Below, piece after piece: positions 25,815-34,415 of a stretch of 64,000 bases of DNA. Position numbers and translations under genes: made by a program. The stretch comes from Candidatus Krumholzibacteriota bacterium (GTDB lineage: Bacteria > Krumholzibacteriota > Krumholzibacteriia > Krumholzibacteriales > WJIX01), in NCBI GenBank assembly GCA_034520215.1, contig JAXHNR010000001.1, positions 668,560 through 732,559 of the forward strand, given 5' to 3'. The notes under the pieces are model-generated. The model worked only from the letters and a program-made list of their open reading frames with translations. It was not told where the DNA came from and did not search any database. The number at the start of each line of letters is the position of its first letter. Within the stretch, counting starts at the first letter, position 1.

Positions 25815-26741
25815 TTGAGCAGGACCGGTTTTTCTGTTGTTAGATGCGCTGCCAAAATAAATCTTTATCTTGGAGTAGTTGGAAAACGTTCTGACGGCTA
25901 TCATGACATAGAGACCGTTTTTCAACCCGTATCACTCTTTGATGAAATAACTTTTGAGAGAGCAGATGAAGGTATTGAGCTTTACGGGAGCGATAATAAT
26001 ATTAGCTGGGATAGAACAAATCTCTGTTACAGGGCGGCGGAGGAACTCTTTGGGCATGTTGGTTTAACGCCGGGAGTTCGAATTAATGTAATAAAGAATA
26101 TTCCTGTTGGGGCTGGGCTCGGAGGGGGAAGCAGTGATGCGGGTGCTGTGATCAGGGGGCTTAATGAGTACTTTGATTTTGGTCTTAGCAGCAAAGAGCT
26201 CATGGAAATCGCTTTAAAAATAGGAAGTGATGTTCCATTTTTTGTTTTCGGCCGTCCAGCTGTAGGAAGGGGGAGAGGGGAGCTTCTTGAAGGTATAGAC
26301 GGTCTCGAGGAATGCTTCATTCTTCTTGTTCTGACTGGAATAAGAATTTCCACAAAGAAAGCTTTTAAAAATATTAGTTTATTGTTGACAAGGTCTGACA
26401 GTAGATATAGACTGAACCGACTGCTTAATGGATTAGATGAATTTCCGGAATCGGAAATCGTTACCCATAACAGTTTTGAAGTACAGACGGAGGAAAAATA
26501 TCCGGATATCGGGAAGGTTCTGGCTATATTGAAGGAGCGGGAAGGTTGTGTTTTTTCTTCTCTGAGTGGCAGTGGGTCAGTGTGCTTCGCTGTTTTTAAC
26601 GATAGAACAAACGCGGAAAGAACATTGAATTATTTGTCCGGCAAGGGGTTTATGGGTTCAATTGTAGAGCCCTTAAAGAAAACTGTTTATTTAGAAGGAA
26701 ATGGTAAGCTCAAGGGGGGCAAATGGAAATCACCGAAATAA
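25815..26741 (+). CDS. ispE: 4-diphosphocytidyl-2-C-methyl-D-erythritol kinase
   Basis: A 308-residue GHMP kinase of the non-mevalonate isoprenoid pathway. Motifs: AAKINLYLGV with Lys14, GVGAGLGGGSSDAG-type ATP loop (98-110) and KIGSDVPFF with Asp139, followed by the C-terminal SLSGSGSVCFAVF. The start is TTG 25815 with GAGGAGA in front. The 3' end overlaps spoVG by 19 bases. The order ispE - spoVG - prs - ctc - pth is the order also found in Bacillus, where purR, yabJ and glmU are interposed. Confidence 0.95.
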   Translation: MSRTGFSVVRCAAKINLYLGVVGKRSDGYHDIETVFQPVSLFDEITFERADEGIELYGSDNNISWDRTNLCYRAAEELFGHVGLTPGVRINVIKNIPVGAGLGGGSSDAGAVIRGLNEYFDFGLSSKELMEIALKIGSDVPFFVFGRPAVGRGRGELLEGIDGLEECFILLVLTGIRISTKKAFKNISLLLTRSDSRYRLNRLLNGLDEFPESEIVTHNSFEVQTEEKYPDIGKVLAILKEREGCVFSSLSGSGSVCFAVFNDRTNAERTLNYLSGKGFMGSIVEPLKKTVYLEGNGKLKGGKWKSPK

Positions 26742-27013
26742 GAATTTCATTGCATGAGGATAATAAATTAAAGGCCTTTGCCAGTATCACGTTTGATGAT
26801 TGCTTCGTCGTTCGCGGCCTTAAGCTTATCGAGGGGTCAAAGGGAGTATTTGTCGCAATGCCAAGTCGTAAGCGCCCTGATGGAAGTTATCAGGATGTAG
26901 CTCATCCTATTAACAGCGAGACGAGAAACTGGATGGAAAAAGTAATAATTGAAGCCTACCAGAAAGAAATTAAGAACATTGAATCCGAGGCCGAAAAAGA
27001 GCTCTTAGAGTAG
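26723..27013 (+). CDS. spoVG: SpoVG family RNA/DNA-binding regulator
   Basis: A 96-residue protein beginning MEITEIRISLHEDNKLKAF with SITFDDCFVVRGLKLIEG and VAMPSRKRPDGSYQDVAHPI, which is nearly the standard SpoVG sequence. The family binds nucleic acids and affects septation, capsule or virulence genes in Gram-positive bacteria and spirochaetes. Here it lies inside an isoprenoid-nucleotide operon and starts 19 bases within ispE (AAGGGGGGC ribosome site), so its translation is coupled. No sporulation genes are nearby; a role in sporulation should not be assumed. Confidence 0.95.
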   Translation: MEITEIRISLHEDNKLKAFASITFDDCFVVRGLKLIEGSKGVFVAMPSRKRPDGSYQDVAHPINSETRNWMEKVIIEAYQKEIKNIESEAEKELLE

Positions 27014-27049
27014 AATTGACACGGAAGGGTTAACGGTCGATGTATAAGG

Positions 27050-27120
27050 TGGGGCGTCGTCAAGTGGCAAGACACGGGATTTTGGGTCCCGCATCGGAGG
27101 TTCGAATCCTCCCGCCCCAG
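27050..27120 (+). tRNA. tRNA-Gln (TTG)
   Basis: Acceptor stem TGGGGCG (27050-27056) pairs with CGCCCCA (27113-27119). The anticodon loop TTTTGGG in the CGGGA/TCCCG stem has TTG at 27082-27084. The T-loop is GTTCGAATC. CCA is not encoded, unlike in the three tRNAs at 8962-9291, so it must be added by CCA transferase. Confidence 0.95.
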
Positions 27121-27134
27121 ATAAAATAGGTAAT

Positions 27135-27159
27135 GGTGACCTTTGCGGTCACCTTTTTT
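27135..27159 (+). terminator. Factor-independent terminator between tRNA-Gln and prs
   Basis: A 7-bp stem GGTGACC (27135-27141) / GGTCACC (27147-27153) with loop TTTGC, followed by six T (27154-27159). It lies between tRNA-Gln and the prs ribosome site, so prs transcription depends on read-through or another promoter. Confidence 0.85.
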
Positions 27160-27173
27160 ATGGAGGAGTTTTG

Positions 27174-28109
27174 ATGGCTGACAAAATAACTTTGATTTCA
27201 GGAACTGCGAATCCCAATCTTTCCAGATCAATCTCTGAATATTTAGGGAAAGATTTATGTGATGTCAGCGCGGAGCGTTTTTCAGATGGAGAAATACAGG
27301 TAAGTATCAATGAAAATATCAGGGGACAGGATGTATTTATTATTCAGCCGACATTTCCCCCGGCGGAAAATATGCTTGAATTACTGATATTAATTGATGC
27401 TTGTTATAGGGCATCGGCAAATAGAATTACAGCTGTAATTCCTTATTATGGTTACGCGCGACAGGATAGGAAACATAAACCGAGAGTTTCGATTTCAGCA
27501 AAGCTCATGGCCAATCTTATTGAAACATCCGGAGCCCACAGAGTGCTGGCTTTTGAACTGCACGCTGCGCAAATTCAGGGATTTTTTGACATTCAGTTGG
27601 ATAATCTCTTTGCAACCCCGGTCTTTCTTGAATATATTATGAAAAAGAAATTCAATGATCCCGTTGTTGTCTCACCCGATGTCGGCGGAATTAAAATGGC
27701 AAGAGCTTTTGCCAAGAAAGTGGAGGCAAAGTTAGCTATAGTCGACAAACGGAGAATGACGCCGGATGCAACGGAAGTCATGAATATAATAGGTGATGTT
27801 TCAGGCAGTGATATAATCATTTTTGATGATATAATAAGCACAGCCGGGACAATTACTCAAGCAGCAGAAGCGTTGAAAAAAGAAGGTGCAAAGAGAATAA
27901 TCGCGGCCGCTTCACACCCCGTGTTTTCCGGGCCTGCTCTTGAAAGGCTTGAGAAATCCGTTATCGAAGAAGTTGTTGTGACGAATTCGATTCCGTTTAA
28001 TGGAAGCGGCAAATGCAGTAAGGTAAAAGTGCTTGATCTTTCGTCTCTGCTTGGTGAAGCAATCAGGAGGATTCATAAAGAGGAATCAATCAGTATGTTA
28101 TTTATATAA
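27174..28109 (+). CDS. prs: Ribose-phosphate pyrophosphokinase
   Basis: A 311-residue PRPP synthetase. ATG 27174 follows GGAGGAGTTTTG; a TTG just before it is in frame but less likely. Motifs: SAERFSDGEIQVSI, YARQDRKHKPRVSISAKL (flexible loop; RQDRK at 96-100), HAAQIQGFFDI and the PRPP-binding FDDIISTAGTI near 220, where Met/Asp of the usual DDMIDTAGT are replaced. It makes PRPP for purines, pyrimidines, His, Trp and NAD, and would also feed the UbiA-type phosphoribosyltransferase gene at 24906. Confidence 0.96.
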   Translation: MADKITLISGTANPNLSRSISEYLGKDLCDVSAERFSDGEIQVSINENIRGQDVFIIQPTFPPAENMLELLILIDACYRASANRITAVIPYYGYARQDRKHKPRVSISAKLMANLIETSGAHRVLAFELHAAQIQGFFDIQLDNLFATPVFLEYIMKKKFNDPVVVSPDVGGIKMARAFAKKVEAKLAIVDKRRMTPDATEVMNIIGDVSGSDIIIFDDIISTAGTITQAAEALKKEGAKRIIAAASHPVFSGPALERLEKSVIEEVVVTNSIPFNGSGKCSKVKVLDLSSLLGEAIRRIHKEESISMLFI

Positions 28110-28123
28110 ATACGGAGGAAAAA

Positions 28124-28810
28124 ATGGAAAAGATACTGTTAAAATCAACTGTAAGAGAAGAAGTTGGGAAGAAAAGCGGAGGCAGGTTGCGTAGAAACGG
28201 GAAAATCCCGGGCATTCTTTACGGCCACAAAGAAGAGCCTATTCCCCTTGCGATAGATGAACATGATATATGGGAGATTCTTCACAACGCTCAAACTGAA
28301 AATCTTATTGTTCACCTTGACATTGAAGGTGTGGACCTTCCCGAGAATGTAACAATTGTAAGAGATATTCAACAGCACCCTGTTACAGGCGATATCCTTC
28401 ACGTCGATTTATTGAGGGTCGCTATGGATGAGATGATCGATGTAAATGTGCCAGTTAGAATCAAGGGTGTCGCAAAGGGTGTAACTGAAGAAGGAGGAAT
28501 ACTCTATCATAGTATTCGACAGATAAGGATTAATTCCAACCCGTCTGAAATTCCTGAATTCATCAATGTCGATGTTACGGAAATGTCTATAGGCGATACG
28601 ATTCACGTTTCTGATATTGTGGGAGATTATGAAGATATAAACTTTGTTTCTGAATTGGATTTAACTCTGGTCCATGTTGCGGCTCCCAAGGAGCTTGAAC
28701 TGCCCGAAGAAGAGGTCGAGGAAGAAGGGCTCGCAGAGGGTGAAGAGGTTGAAGAAGGCGAAGAGGAAGAAACTGAGGGTGAAGAAGAGCAGGACGAAGA
28801 AGGATCCTGA
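28124..28810 (+). CDS. rplY: 50S ribosomal protein bL25 (CTC family)
   Basis: A 228-residue long-type L25/CTC protein. N-terminal 5S-RNA-binding domain (LKSTVREEVGKKSGGRLRRNGKIPGILYGHKEE) and a C-terminal TL5-like domain (VPVRIKGVAKGVTEEGGILYHSIRQIRI), then an extended acidic tail (EEVEEEGLAEGEEVEEGEEEE) of the kind seen in many large L25 proteins. It binds 5S rRNA. It follows prs by 14 bases and precedes pth, the usual prs-ctc-pth order. Confidence 0.95.
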   Translation: MEKILLKSTVREEVGKKSGGRLRRNGKIPGILYGHKEEPIPLAIDEHDIWEILHNAQTENLIVHLDIEGVDLPENVTIVRDIQQHPVTGDILHVDLLRVAMDEMIDVNVPVRIKGVAKGVTEEGGILYHSIRQIRINSNPSEIPEFINVDVTEMSIGDTIHVSDIVGDYEDINFVSELDLTLVHVAAPKELELPEEEVEEEGLAEGEEVEEGEEEETEGEEEQDEEGS

Positions 28811-28816
28811 TATTAA

Positions 28817-29386
28817 GTGTGTGGGATATCTTATCTTTGCGGGCTTGGCAATCCCGGCAGTGTGTATGCCGGCACGAGACATAACCTGGGGTTTCAAGTA
28901 CTGGATCTACTCGCCGGAGAATATAATCTCAGCTGGAAAAACGGGAATGAAAGCGCGGATGCGGCAATATGGAAAACCAGACATGGCAAAGTAACTTTAA
29001 TTAAGCCACTTTCCTATATCAACCTTTCAGGTTCGGTGCTGTCTGCTTTCACTCACCTGGAAAGTTCTAATATTCTAGTTATATGTGATGATATTCATCT
29101 CCCGGTTGGATCTCTACGCGTAAAGAAATCCGGAGGCAGTGGTGGACATAAGGGGCTTGAGTCTATTGAGGAAGAATTCAATTCAACAGAATTTGCTCGT
29201 CTCCGTTTGGGAATAGGTCCGGCTCCTCTGTCATCTAAATGGAAGGAATTTGTTCTCAAACCATTTTCTGAATCAGAAATATCAGATGTAAATTCAATGC
29301 GGAAAGAGGCGGTTGAAGCGATTAAAGTAATTGTAAACAGGGGGATTGAAACAGCCATGCGGAACTTCAATCGAAAAAGAGAATAG
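28817..29386 (+). CDS. pth: Peptidyl-tRNA hydrolase
   Basis: This 189-residue enzyme releases peptides from stalled peptidyl-tRNA. Motifs: CGLGNPGSVYAGTRHNLGF with catalytic His22 and Asn12, KPLSYINLSGS, CDDIHLPVGSLRVKKSGGSGGHKGL and the SKWKEFVLKPF segment. GTG 28817 is forced because TAA stands immediately upstream in this frame (28814). The ribosome site is weak, so it probably depends on coupling with rplY, whose stop is seven bases upstream. The gene ends before a hairpin-containing leader of rpsF. Confidence 0.95.
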   Translation: MCGISYLCGLGNPGSVYAGTRHNLGFQVLDLLAGEYNLSWKNGNESADAAIWKTRHGKVTLIKPLSYINLSGSVLSAFTHLESSNILVICDDIHLPVGSLRVKKSGGSGGHKGLESIEEEFNSTEFARLRLGIGPAPLSSKWKEFVLKPFSESEISDVNSMRKEAVEAIKVIVNRGIETAMRNFNRKRE

Positions 29387-29407
29387 AACTGATAAATTTT
29401 CAGTCAG

Positions 29408-29427
29408 TTTTGGGGCTTGACCCCAAA
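29408..29427. repeat. GGGG/CCCC palindrome overlapping the rpsF promoter
   Basis: A TTTGGGG arm pairs with CCCCAAA with a five-base CTTGA loop. The -35 box TTGACC of the promoter for rpsF starts inside it. It has no U-tract, so it is a poor terminator, and might be an operator-like site. Confidence 0.5.
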
Positions 29428-29445
29428 TTGTACGAGTGTTATATT
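29417..29445 (+). promoter_or_regulatory. Promoter for rpsF-rpsR-rplI
   Basis: -35 TTGACC (29417-29422), 17-base spacer, -10 TATATT (29440-29445). A start near 29452 would leave a leader of about 105 bases ahead of rpsF. The spacing is ideal and both boxes match at five of six positions. Confidence 0.65.
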
Positions 29446-29503
29446 TCATCTCTGCTGTTTCTGCGGAAATAGCGGGTATAGTTAAGCGTTCTTTTATCAC
29501 CCT

Positions 29504-29528
29504 ACTTTCTCCCTGATTAGGAGAAAGT
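29504..29528 (+). promoter_or_regulatory. Leader hairpin before rpsF (candidate S6:S18 leader)
   Basis: A perfect 9-bp stem ACTTTCTCC/GGAGAAAGT with loop CTGATTA lies in the leader, followed by AAAGACCGAAGGGAGGG. Leaders of rpsF in many bacteria bind the S6:S18 pair using a stem and a conserved CCG; a CCG is present here at about 29538. Whether the pattern is the true leader motif needs an alignment. The start codon is about 30 bases downstream. Confidence 0.4.
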
Positions 29529-29557
29529 CATTAAAGACCGAAGGGAGGGAATTGCGA

Positions 29558-29890
29558 ATGAGAGCATATGAATGTGTTTTTATTCTGGAGCCTTCATTAG
29601 AAGAAGCTGAGATAAACAGCCATGCCGACCGCTTTGCTGAGATTATAACTTCACGCGGCGGACTAATTAATAAAAAGGATATATGGGGGAAACGTAAACT
29701 TGCCTATGCGATCGATGGATTCGTTGAGGGTGTTTATGTTCTTCTTAAATTTAAAGGGAATAATGAAATCCTCGATGAATTGAAAAGGGTATTCAAATAT
29801 GATTCCGTTATTATCAGGCATATGATTGTTATAGACGACAGTAGTGTTTCGCCAGAGGATGAAAAAACAGAGGAATCAATAGAGAGGTAA
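29558..29890 (+). CDS. rpsF: 30S ribosomal protein bS6
   Basis: This is the 110-residue S6 protein: [48 protein letters not shown] and [36 protein letters not shown] 29558 has GGGAGGG eight bases upstream; an in-frame TTG (29552) lies between and is less likely. A short acidic tail is normal. rpsR follows after four bases. In most bacteria ssb lies between the two; here it is absent, which is also common in FCB genomes. Confidence 0.96.
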   Translation: MRAYECVFILEPSLEEAEINSHADRFAEIITSRGGLINKKDIWGKRKLAYAIDGFVEGVYVLLKFKGNNEILDELKRVFKYDSVIIRHMIVIDDSSVSPEDEKTEESIER

Positions 29891-29894
29891 AGCT

Positions 29895-30155
29895 ATGGCT
29901 AAAAAATCAAAGAATAGAAAAATTAAAAGCAGAAGGCCGGGGTCTGATAAACCCTGTAAATTTTGTAAAAAAGGTGTTAATAAAATCGATTGGAAGGATG
30001 ATGTTCTTCTCAAACGCTTTATCACCGACAGAGGGAAAATAGCGCCGCGCAGAGTGACCGGTACGTGCGCCCGTCACCAGCGAATGCTCGCGCGCGCTAT
30101 TAAACGCGCTAGATTTATGGCATTGTTACCATTTGTAAGGGTATATTACCGGTAA
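29895..30155 (+). CDS. rpsR: 30S ribosomal protein bS18
   Basis: An 86-residue S18 with a basic N-terminus and [22 protein letters not shown] (C+ form, zinc-binding type with Cys in N-terminal part), then [37 protein letters not shown]. It pairs with S6 on the platform of the 30S subunit. ATG 29895 follows GAGAGGTAAAGCT. Confidence 0.97.
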   Translation: MAKKSKNRKIKSRRPGSDKPCKFCKKGVNKIDWKDDVLLKRFITDRGKIAPRRVTGTCARHQRMLARAIKRARFMALLPFVRVYYR

Positions 30156-30170
30156 GGTGGTGCGAGGATA

Positions 30171-30617
30171 ATGGAAATAATTTTAAGAGACAATATAGAG
30201 AATCTAGGTAAAACTGGAGAAATTGTTGATGTTAAAGACGGTTACGCGAGGAATTTCCTCATACCGAAAGGCCTGGCCGTTATAGCTACCAAATCAAGCA
30301 AGAAGGTAATAGAAGAAGAGGACCAGCAGCGTAAAATTAGAGCCAGGAAAATAAAACGTAATTTGGAAGGGACTGCCGAGAAGATGAAAGGCATTTCCTG
30401 CACTATTACTGTACAAGCCAGTGAAGAAGATAGATTGTATGGTTCCGTTAACGCGTCTGATATCGCTGATGCAATTAATAAACACAGTGATATCAAAATC
30501 GACAGCAAACAGGTTATACTGGAGGAACCAATAAAGATTCTCGGTGTATATACAGTTACTGTGCGCCTTCACAAAGAAGTTGAAGTTCCTGTTAAGGTAT
30601 GGGTTGTCAAGGAGTAG
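30171..30617 (+). CDS. rplI: 50S ribosomal protein bL9
   Basis: A 148-residue L9 with MEIILRDNIENLGKTGEIVDVKDGYARNFLIPKGLA, the long connecting helix (KKVIEEEDQQRKIRARKIKRN) and the C-terminal domain with DIADAINKHSDIKIDSKQV. GTGCGAGGATA gives the ribosome site. It ends a three-gene ribosomal group; the phosphomannomutase gene follows after about 50 bases. Confidence 0.96.
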   Translation: MEIILRDNIENLGKTGEIVDVKDGYARNFLIPKGLAVIATKSSKKVIEEEDQQRKIRARKIKRNLEGTAEKMKGISCTITVQASEEDRLYGSVNASDIADAINKHSDIKIDSKQVILEEPIKILGVYTVTVRLHKEVEVPVKVWVVKE

Positions 30618-30669
30618 TTACTTTCTTTTTTCAAAAAGTTTTTTGGAAATTCGACAACTCCCTTGTTGA

Positions 30670-32061
30670 TTGATAAGGAGGATAATCATCGTATTACCGG
30701 AAAAAATATTCAGAGAGTACGATATTAGAGGTGTTGTCGATGAGGATTTAACGGATGATGGAGTGAGGAATCTTGGTAAAGCAGCGGCTGTGACATTCCT
30801 GAGAGACAATATAGAAGAAGTTATTATCGGAAGAGATATACGTCTTAGTAGTGAGAGGTTTTTTAACGTTCTCACCGAAGGATTACTAACAAGCGGTGTG
30901 AATGTTATAGATATTGGCGTTGTCCCTACTCCTGTCTTCTACTTTGCGGCAAAGAAATGGGACAAAAGGGGCGGAATAATTATTACAGCCAGCCACAATT
31001 CCGCGGAATTCAATGGTTTTAAGGTGTTTCGCGGTGAAGGCACTATTTATGGAGAGGATATCCGTGAGCTGCACAGCATTATCGTAAATGGAAGATTCAG
31101 GGAGGGAAACGGCAGTTTAATCCAAAGAGATATTAAAAACGAATATATCGATTTCCTTTGTGAAAATATAGATATTAAACGCCCGGTAAAATTTGCCGTC
31201 GACGGCGGGAATGGAACGGCCGGTATTGTGGCTTTGGATATATTCAGAAAGCTGGGGTTGGAGCCTGTTGAGTTGTTCATGCGCCCGGACGGCAATTTTC
31301 CCAACCATCATCCTGATCCTACAGTTGAGCATAATCTAATTGATCTCAAAACCGCGGTTAGTGAAAACGGACTTGAACTGGGTATTGGTTTCGATGGAGA
31401 TTCTGACCGAATCGGCGTTGTAGACGAAGAAGGAAATGTTCTATGGGGTGATGCTCTTCTGGCACTGTACTCGAGAGATGTGTTAAAGAATAATCCCGGT
31501 GCTACAGTTATATTCGAGGTTAAATGTTCAAGGTCCCTCGAGGAGGACATAAGGAATTTGGGGGGCAACCCTATCATGTGGAAGACGGGCCATTCCCTTC
31601 TTAAGAAGAAAATGCGTGATGAAAACGCTCTGCTGGCGGGTGAGATGAGCGGACATCAGTTTTTCGCCGATAGATATTTTGGATATGACGACGCTATATA
31701 TGCGGCTTTGAGACTTCTTGAGATCGTCTCGATGAGAGAAAAGCCTCTAAGCGATTTTTACAGAGAATTTTCAAGATATAAAAGTACACCTGAAATAAGG
31801 ATCGAATGCGAAGATGCCCGGAAATTTGATATAGTAAGAGAAGTTTCCGCTCAATTCAAAAAGACGAACAGGGTTCTGGATGTTGATGGCGCCAGAGTTG
31901 ATTTTGAAGAGGGATGGGGACTTATAAGGGCGTCAAACACTCAGCCCGCTCTTGTTTTCAGGTTTGAAGCTGAAACAGAAAAGGCTCTTATTGCAATAAG
32001 GGAAGAATTTTCCAGAGTGTTGGAAAAATTCAAATTGAATACTTCAAAGTTTTTTAATTAA
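30670..32061 (+). CDS. manB: Phosphomannomutase/phosphoglucomutase
   Basis: An alpha-D-phosphohexomutase. Motifs: FREYDIRGVV near the N-terminus, TASHNSAEFNGFKV with the phosphoserine (about residues 106-119 of the frame), the metal loop GFDGDSDRIG and the sugar loop GEMSGHQFF; the phosphate-binding loop RASNTQPALVFRFEA is near the end. It converts mannose 6-P to mannose 1-P and feeds the next gene (guanylyltransferase). The start is unclear: the listed TTG lies upstream of the AAGGAGG site (30675-30681), and the best-spaced in-frame codon after it is ATC at 30688, a very rare start. No ATG, GTG or TTG is available there. Confidence 0.9.
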   Translation: MIRRIIIVLPEKIFREYDIRGVVDEDLTDDGVRNLGKAAAVTFLRDNIEEVIIGRDIRLSSERFFNVLTEGLLTSGVNVIDIGVVPTPVFYFAAKKWDKRGGIIITASHNSAEFNGFKVFRGEGTIYGEDIRELHSIIVNGRFREGNGSLIQRDIKNEYIDFLCENIDIKRPVKFAVDGGNGTAGIVALDIFRKLGLEPVELFMRPDGNFPNHHPDPTVEHNLIDLKTAVSENGLELGIGFDGDSDRIGVVDEEGNVLWGDALLALYSRDVLKNNPGATVIFEVKCSRSLEEDIRNLGGNPIMWKTGHSLLKKKMRDENALLAGEMSGHQFFADRYFGYDDAIYAALRLLEIVSMREKPLSDFYREFSRYKSTPEIRIECEDARKFDIVREVSAQFKKTNRVLDVDGARVDFEEGWGLIRASNTQPALVFRFEAETEKALIAIREEFSRVLEKFKLNTSKFFN

Positions 32062-32110
32062 GAACACTCTATGTTCGTTAGGAATTTTTTCTTGGTAAGT
32101 GGAGGATATA

Positions 32111-33181
32111 GTGTACGCTGTTATTCTGGCTGGGGGTAAGGGTAAAAGATTTTGGCCGGCAAGCAAGGCAAAAGAACCGAAACAGTTTCTTAAGATAAAC
32201 GGCGACCGGAGTATGCTGTCGATAACCTTCAATAGACTGGCTTCCGTTCTTTCTAAAGAGAAAATATTTCTTATCACCGTTGAGGATCAGTTGGAACTGA
32301 TAAAAGAAGAACTTCCTGAAATTTCTTTTGAAAATATATTCACCGAACCCGCGGGGAGGAATACAGCCCCGGCGCTGGCTATTGCCGCCCTTTTGGTTAA
32401 GAAGCGCGGCGGCGATGAACCTTTTCTGGTTTGCCCGGCTGACCATTTAATAGAAAATACTGACAATTTTTATGATTCAGTAAAGAGAGCAGCGAGATTA
32501 GCGGAGAAAAACGACTTTATGGTGACATTCGGAATAAAACCGAAATATCCCGCCACCGGTTATGGATATATTCAGGCTGGCGAAGAACTTGATATGGAAA
32601 CCGGAAATATTTTTTACAGGGTTGAGCGCTTTCACGAGAAACCGGATCGAAAACTGGCTGTAAAATTTATCGAAACAGGTGGATATTATTGGAACAGCGG
32701 CATGTTTATGTGGAGACCTTCTGTTTATCTGCTGGCCTGGTCGCGTTTTCTGCAGTCGGGGAATGACGCTCTTATGAGGATTGATGAATCGATAGGAAAG
32801 AAAGAAATGCAAAAGGTTGTCCGCGAGGAATATCCACATCTTCCATCTACTTCCGTCGATTACGGAATTCTGGAAAAGGCAGATAATGTTGTTGTTATTC
32901 CAGTAGATCTAGGTTGGAATGATGTCGGCAGCTGGGATGCCCTATATGATATTTTCCCAAATGATAGTTCCGGAAATGTTAAAATCGGAAAATCTAAGCT
33001 GGTTGATTCTAAAGACTGTCTTTTTTTCAACCCTGATGGATTTACCGCCGCCGTCGAAGTTGAGGATATTATTGTGATTTCTGACGGCGCCAACATTCTT
33101 GTCTGCAAAAAGGGAAAGAGTGAGAGAGTTCGTGAAATTGTTGAATTTGCTGAAAAAGAGGGATTGAATAAACTTCTGTAG
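32111..33181 (+). CDS. manC: Mannose-1-phosphate guanylyltransferase
   Basis: A 356-residue nucleotidyltransferase making GDP-mannose. It has MYAVILAGGKGKRFWPASKAKEPKQFL (pyrophosphorylase signature), FTEPAGRNTAPALAIAALL, VCPADHLIEN, and FHEKPDRKLAVKFIETGGYYWNSGMFMW. I chose GTG 32111 because GGAGG lies five bases before it; a GTG at 32099 precedes the ribosome site. It follows the phosphomannomutase by about 50 bases, giving the two-step route from Man-6-P to GDP-mannose. The GDP-mannose would supply the mannosyl or derived sugars used by the glycan cluster at 52-64 kb. There is no fused isomerase domain. Confidence 0.93.
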   Translation: MYAVILAGGKGKRFWPASKAKEPKQFLKINGDRSMLSITFNRLASVLSKEKIFLITVEDQLELIKEELPEISFENIFTEPAGRNTAPALAIAALLVKKRGGDEPFLVCPADHLIENTDNFYDSVKRAARLAEKNDFMVTFGIKPKYPATGYGYIQAGEELDMETGNIFYRVERFHEKPDRKLAVKFIETGGYYWNSGMFMWRPSVYLLAWSRFLQSGNDALMRIDESIGKKEMQKVVREEYPHLPSTSVDYGILEKADNVVVIPVDLGWNDVGSWDALYDIFPNDSSGNVKIGKSKLVDSKDCLFFNPDGFTAAVEVEDIIVISDGANILVCKKGKSERVREIVEFAEKEGLNKLL

Positions 33182-33201
33182 AATCTGAAGGAGGTTTTGT
33201 T

Positions 33202-34398
33202 ATGTCACGCAACTTGTTTACAGTAATAATAGTTATCTGCGCGGTGAGCTTTATCGCGGGATGTAAGGGAGGGGATGATATTGAAGTTAAATCCGGTTTG
33301 GTCGCGAGACTGGATGATGAAGTCATAAAAGAGAGAGAACTTAAGGCCAGGATGAAATCCCTTCCTTACAGTCAGAAGAAGAAATATGAAGGAGAAGCCG
33401 GAAGGGCGGAACTTGTAGATGAAATGATCAAGGAAAGAGTTCTTTACAAGGCAGCTCTTGAAAATAAGATTCAGAATAAGGAAAGTATAAGAACAAAACT
33501 GGATTATGCCAGGCGGGCAATTTTAATCAAAGCGTATTACGGTTATATGGCTGAAAAGATGGAGTGTACTGATAAAGAGATAAAGGAATACTATGATAAT
33601 CATCAACTTGAATTCAAGAATGAGTCTACGGTAAGAGCTCAACACATATTTTCCCGCGACAGCCTCAAAGCTGCAGAATGGAAAAAAAGGATCGAAAGCA
33701 GTGATGATCCTCACATCTTTAATAAAATTGCCAAGAAGGAAAGTGAAGATTTATCGACTTCACAAAATAATGGAATCTTGGGATATTTTAACCCTTATGG
33801 TTATATTAATTTTGTTGGAAAAGACCGAAGATTCGGCAATGCTGTAGAATGGCTCTCCGAAGGGCAAATCAGCGATGTTATTTCTTACGACAAGGGGTAT
33901 TCTATCGTTAAGGTTCTGGAAAAACGCCCGGCAACAATTAAACCCTTGTCTGAAGTTCGTGAAGATATTATTAGAAAGATTAAAAATCGTAAAATAAAAG
34001 AGGTTATTGAAAATGAAATAAAGAGACTGCAGAAAAAATACAATGCTGTCAATTATCTTCGCCAGGAGTTGATAAAAAACACAAGATCGGCCAAGGAGCT
34101 ATGGGAGCTTGCCCAGGAAGAAGAGTCGCCAAATAAGAAAATCATATATTACAGAGCGATATCCAACGGTTATCCCGATCACAAATTCGCGCCGCAGTCT
34201 CTGTTTATGATAGCTTTTACTTATTCCGAAGAATTAAGTGATTATGTTTTTGCCCGAAGAGCCCTTAACGAATTATTTGAAAAATATCCCGATTCTGAGA
34301 TAATCGAGTCCGCGAAATGGTTGAAAGAGAATATGGGTAAAAATTCATTGAAACTTGATTCAACAGGTAGTATTAAGAAAGAAAGCGCAGAAGAGTAG
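33202..34398 (+). CDS. PpiC-type peptidyl-prolyl isomerase lipoprotein
   Basis: A 398-residue lipoprotein with signal peptide and lipobox IAGC (Cys21), then a SurA-like N-terminal helical domain (LDDEVIKERELKARMKSLPY, with ELVDEMIKERVLYKAALEN), a parvulin domain (STVRAQHIFSRDSLKAAEW..., GILGYFNPYGYINF, EWLSEGQISDVISYDKGYSIVKVL), and a C-terminal helical region with TPR-like pairs (YYRAISNGYPDHKFAPQSLFMIAFTY). It is a periplasmic chaperone/isomerase for outer-membrane or secreted proteins. It opens an envelope-related run of genes up to 39090. Confidence 0.88.
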   Translation: MSRNLFTVIIVICAVSFIAGCKGGDDIEVKSGLVARLDDEVIKERELKARMKSLPYSQKKKYEGEAGRAELVDEMIKERVLYKAALENKIQNKESIRTKLDYARRAILIKAYYGYMAEKMECTDKEIKEYYDNHQLEFKNESTVRAQHIFSRDSLKAAEWKKRIESSDDPHIFNKIAKKESEDLSTSQNNGILGYFNPYGYINFVGKDRRFGNAVEWLSEGQISDVISYDKGYSIVKVLEKRPATIKPLSEVREDIIRKIKNRKIKEVIENEIKRLQKKYNAVNYLRQELIKNTRSAKELWELAQEEESPNKKIIYYRAISNGYPDHKFAPQSLFMIAFTYSEELSDYVFARRALNELFEKYPDSEIIESAKWLKENMGKNSLKLDSTGSIKKESAEE

Positions 34399-34415
34399 GC
34401 AGGGGGATAATATCA

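Noticed and set aside
29408..29427. GGGG/CCCC hairpin as a terminator for pth
   Set aside because: No U-tract follows; it overlaps the -35 box of a good promoter instead.
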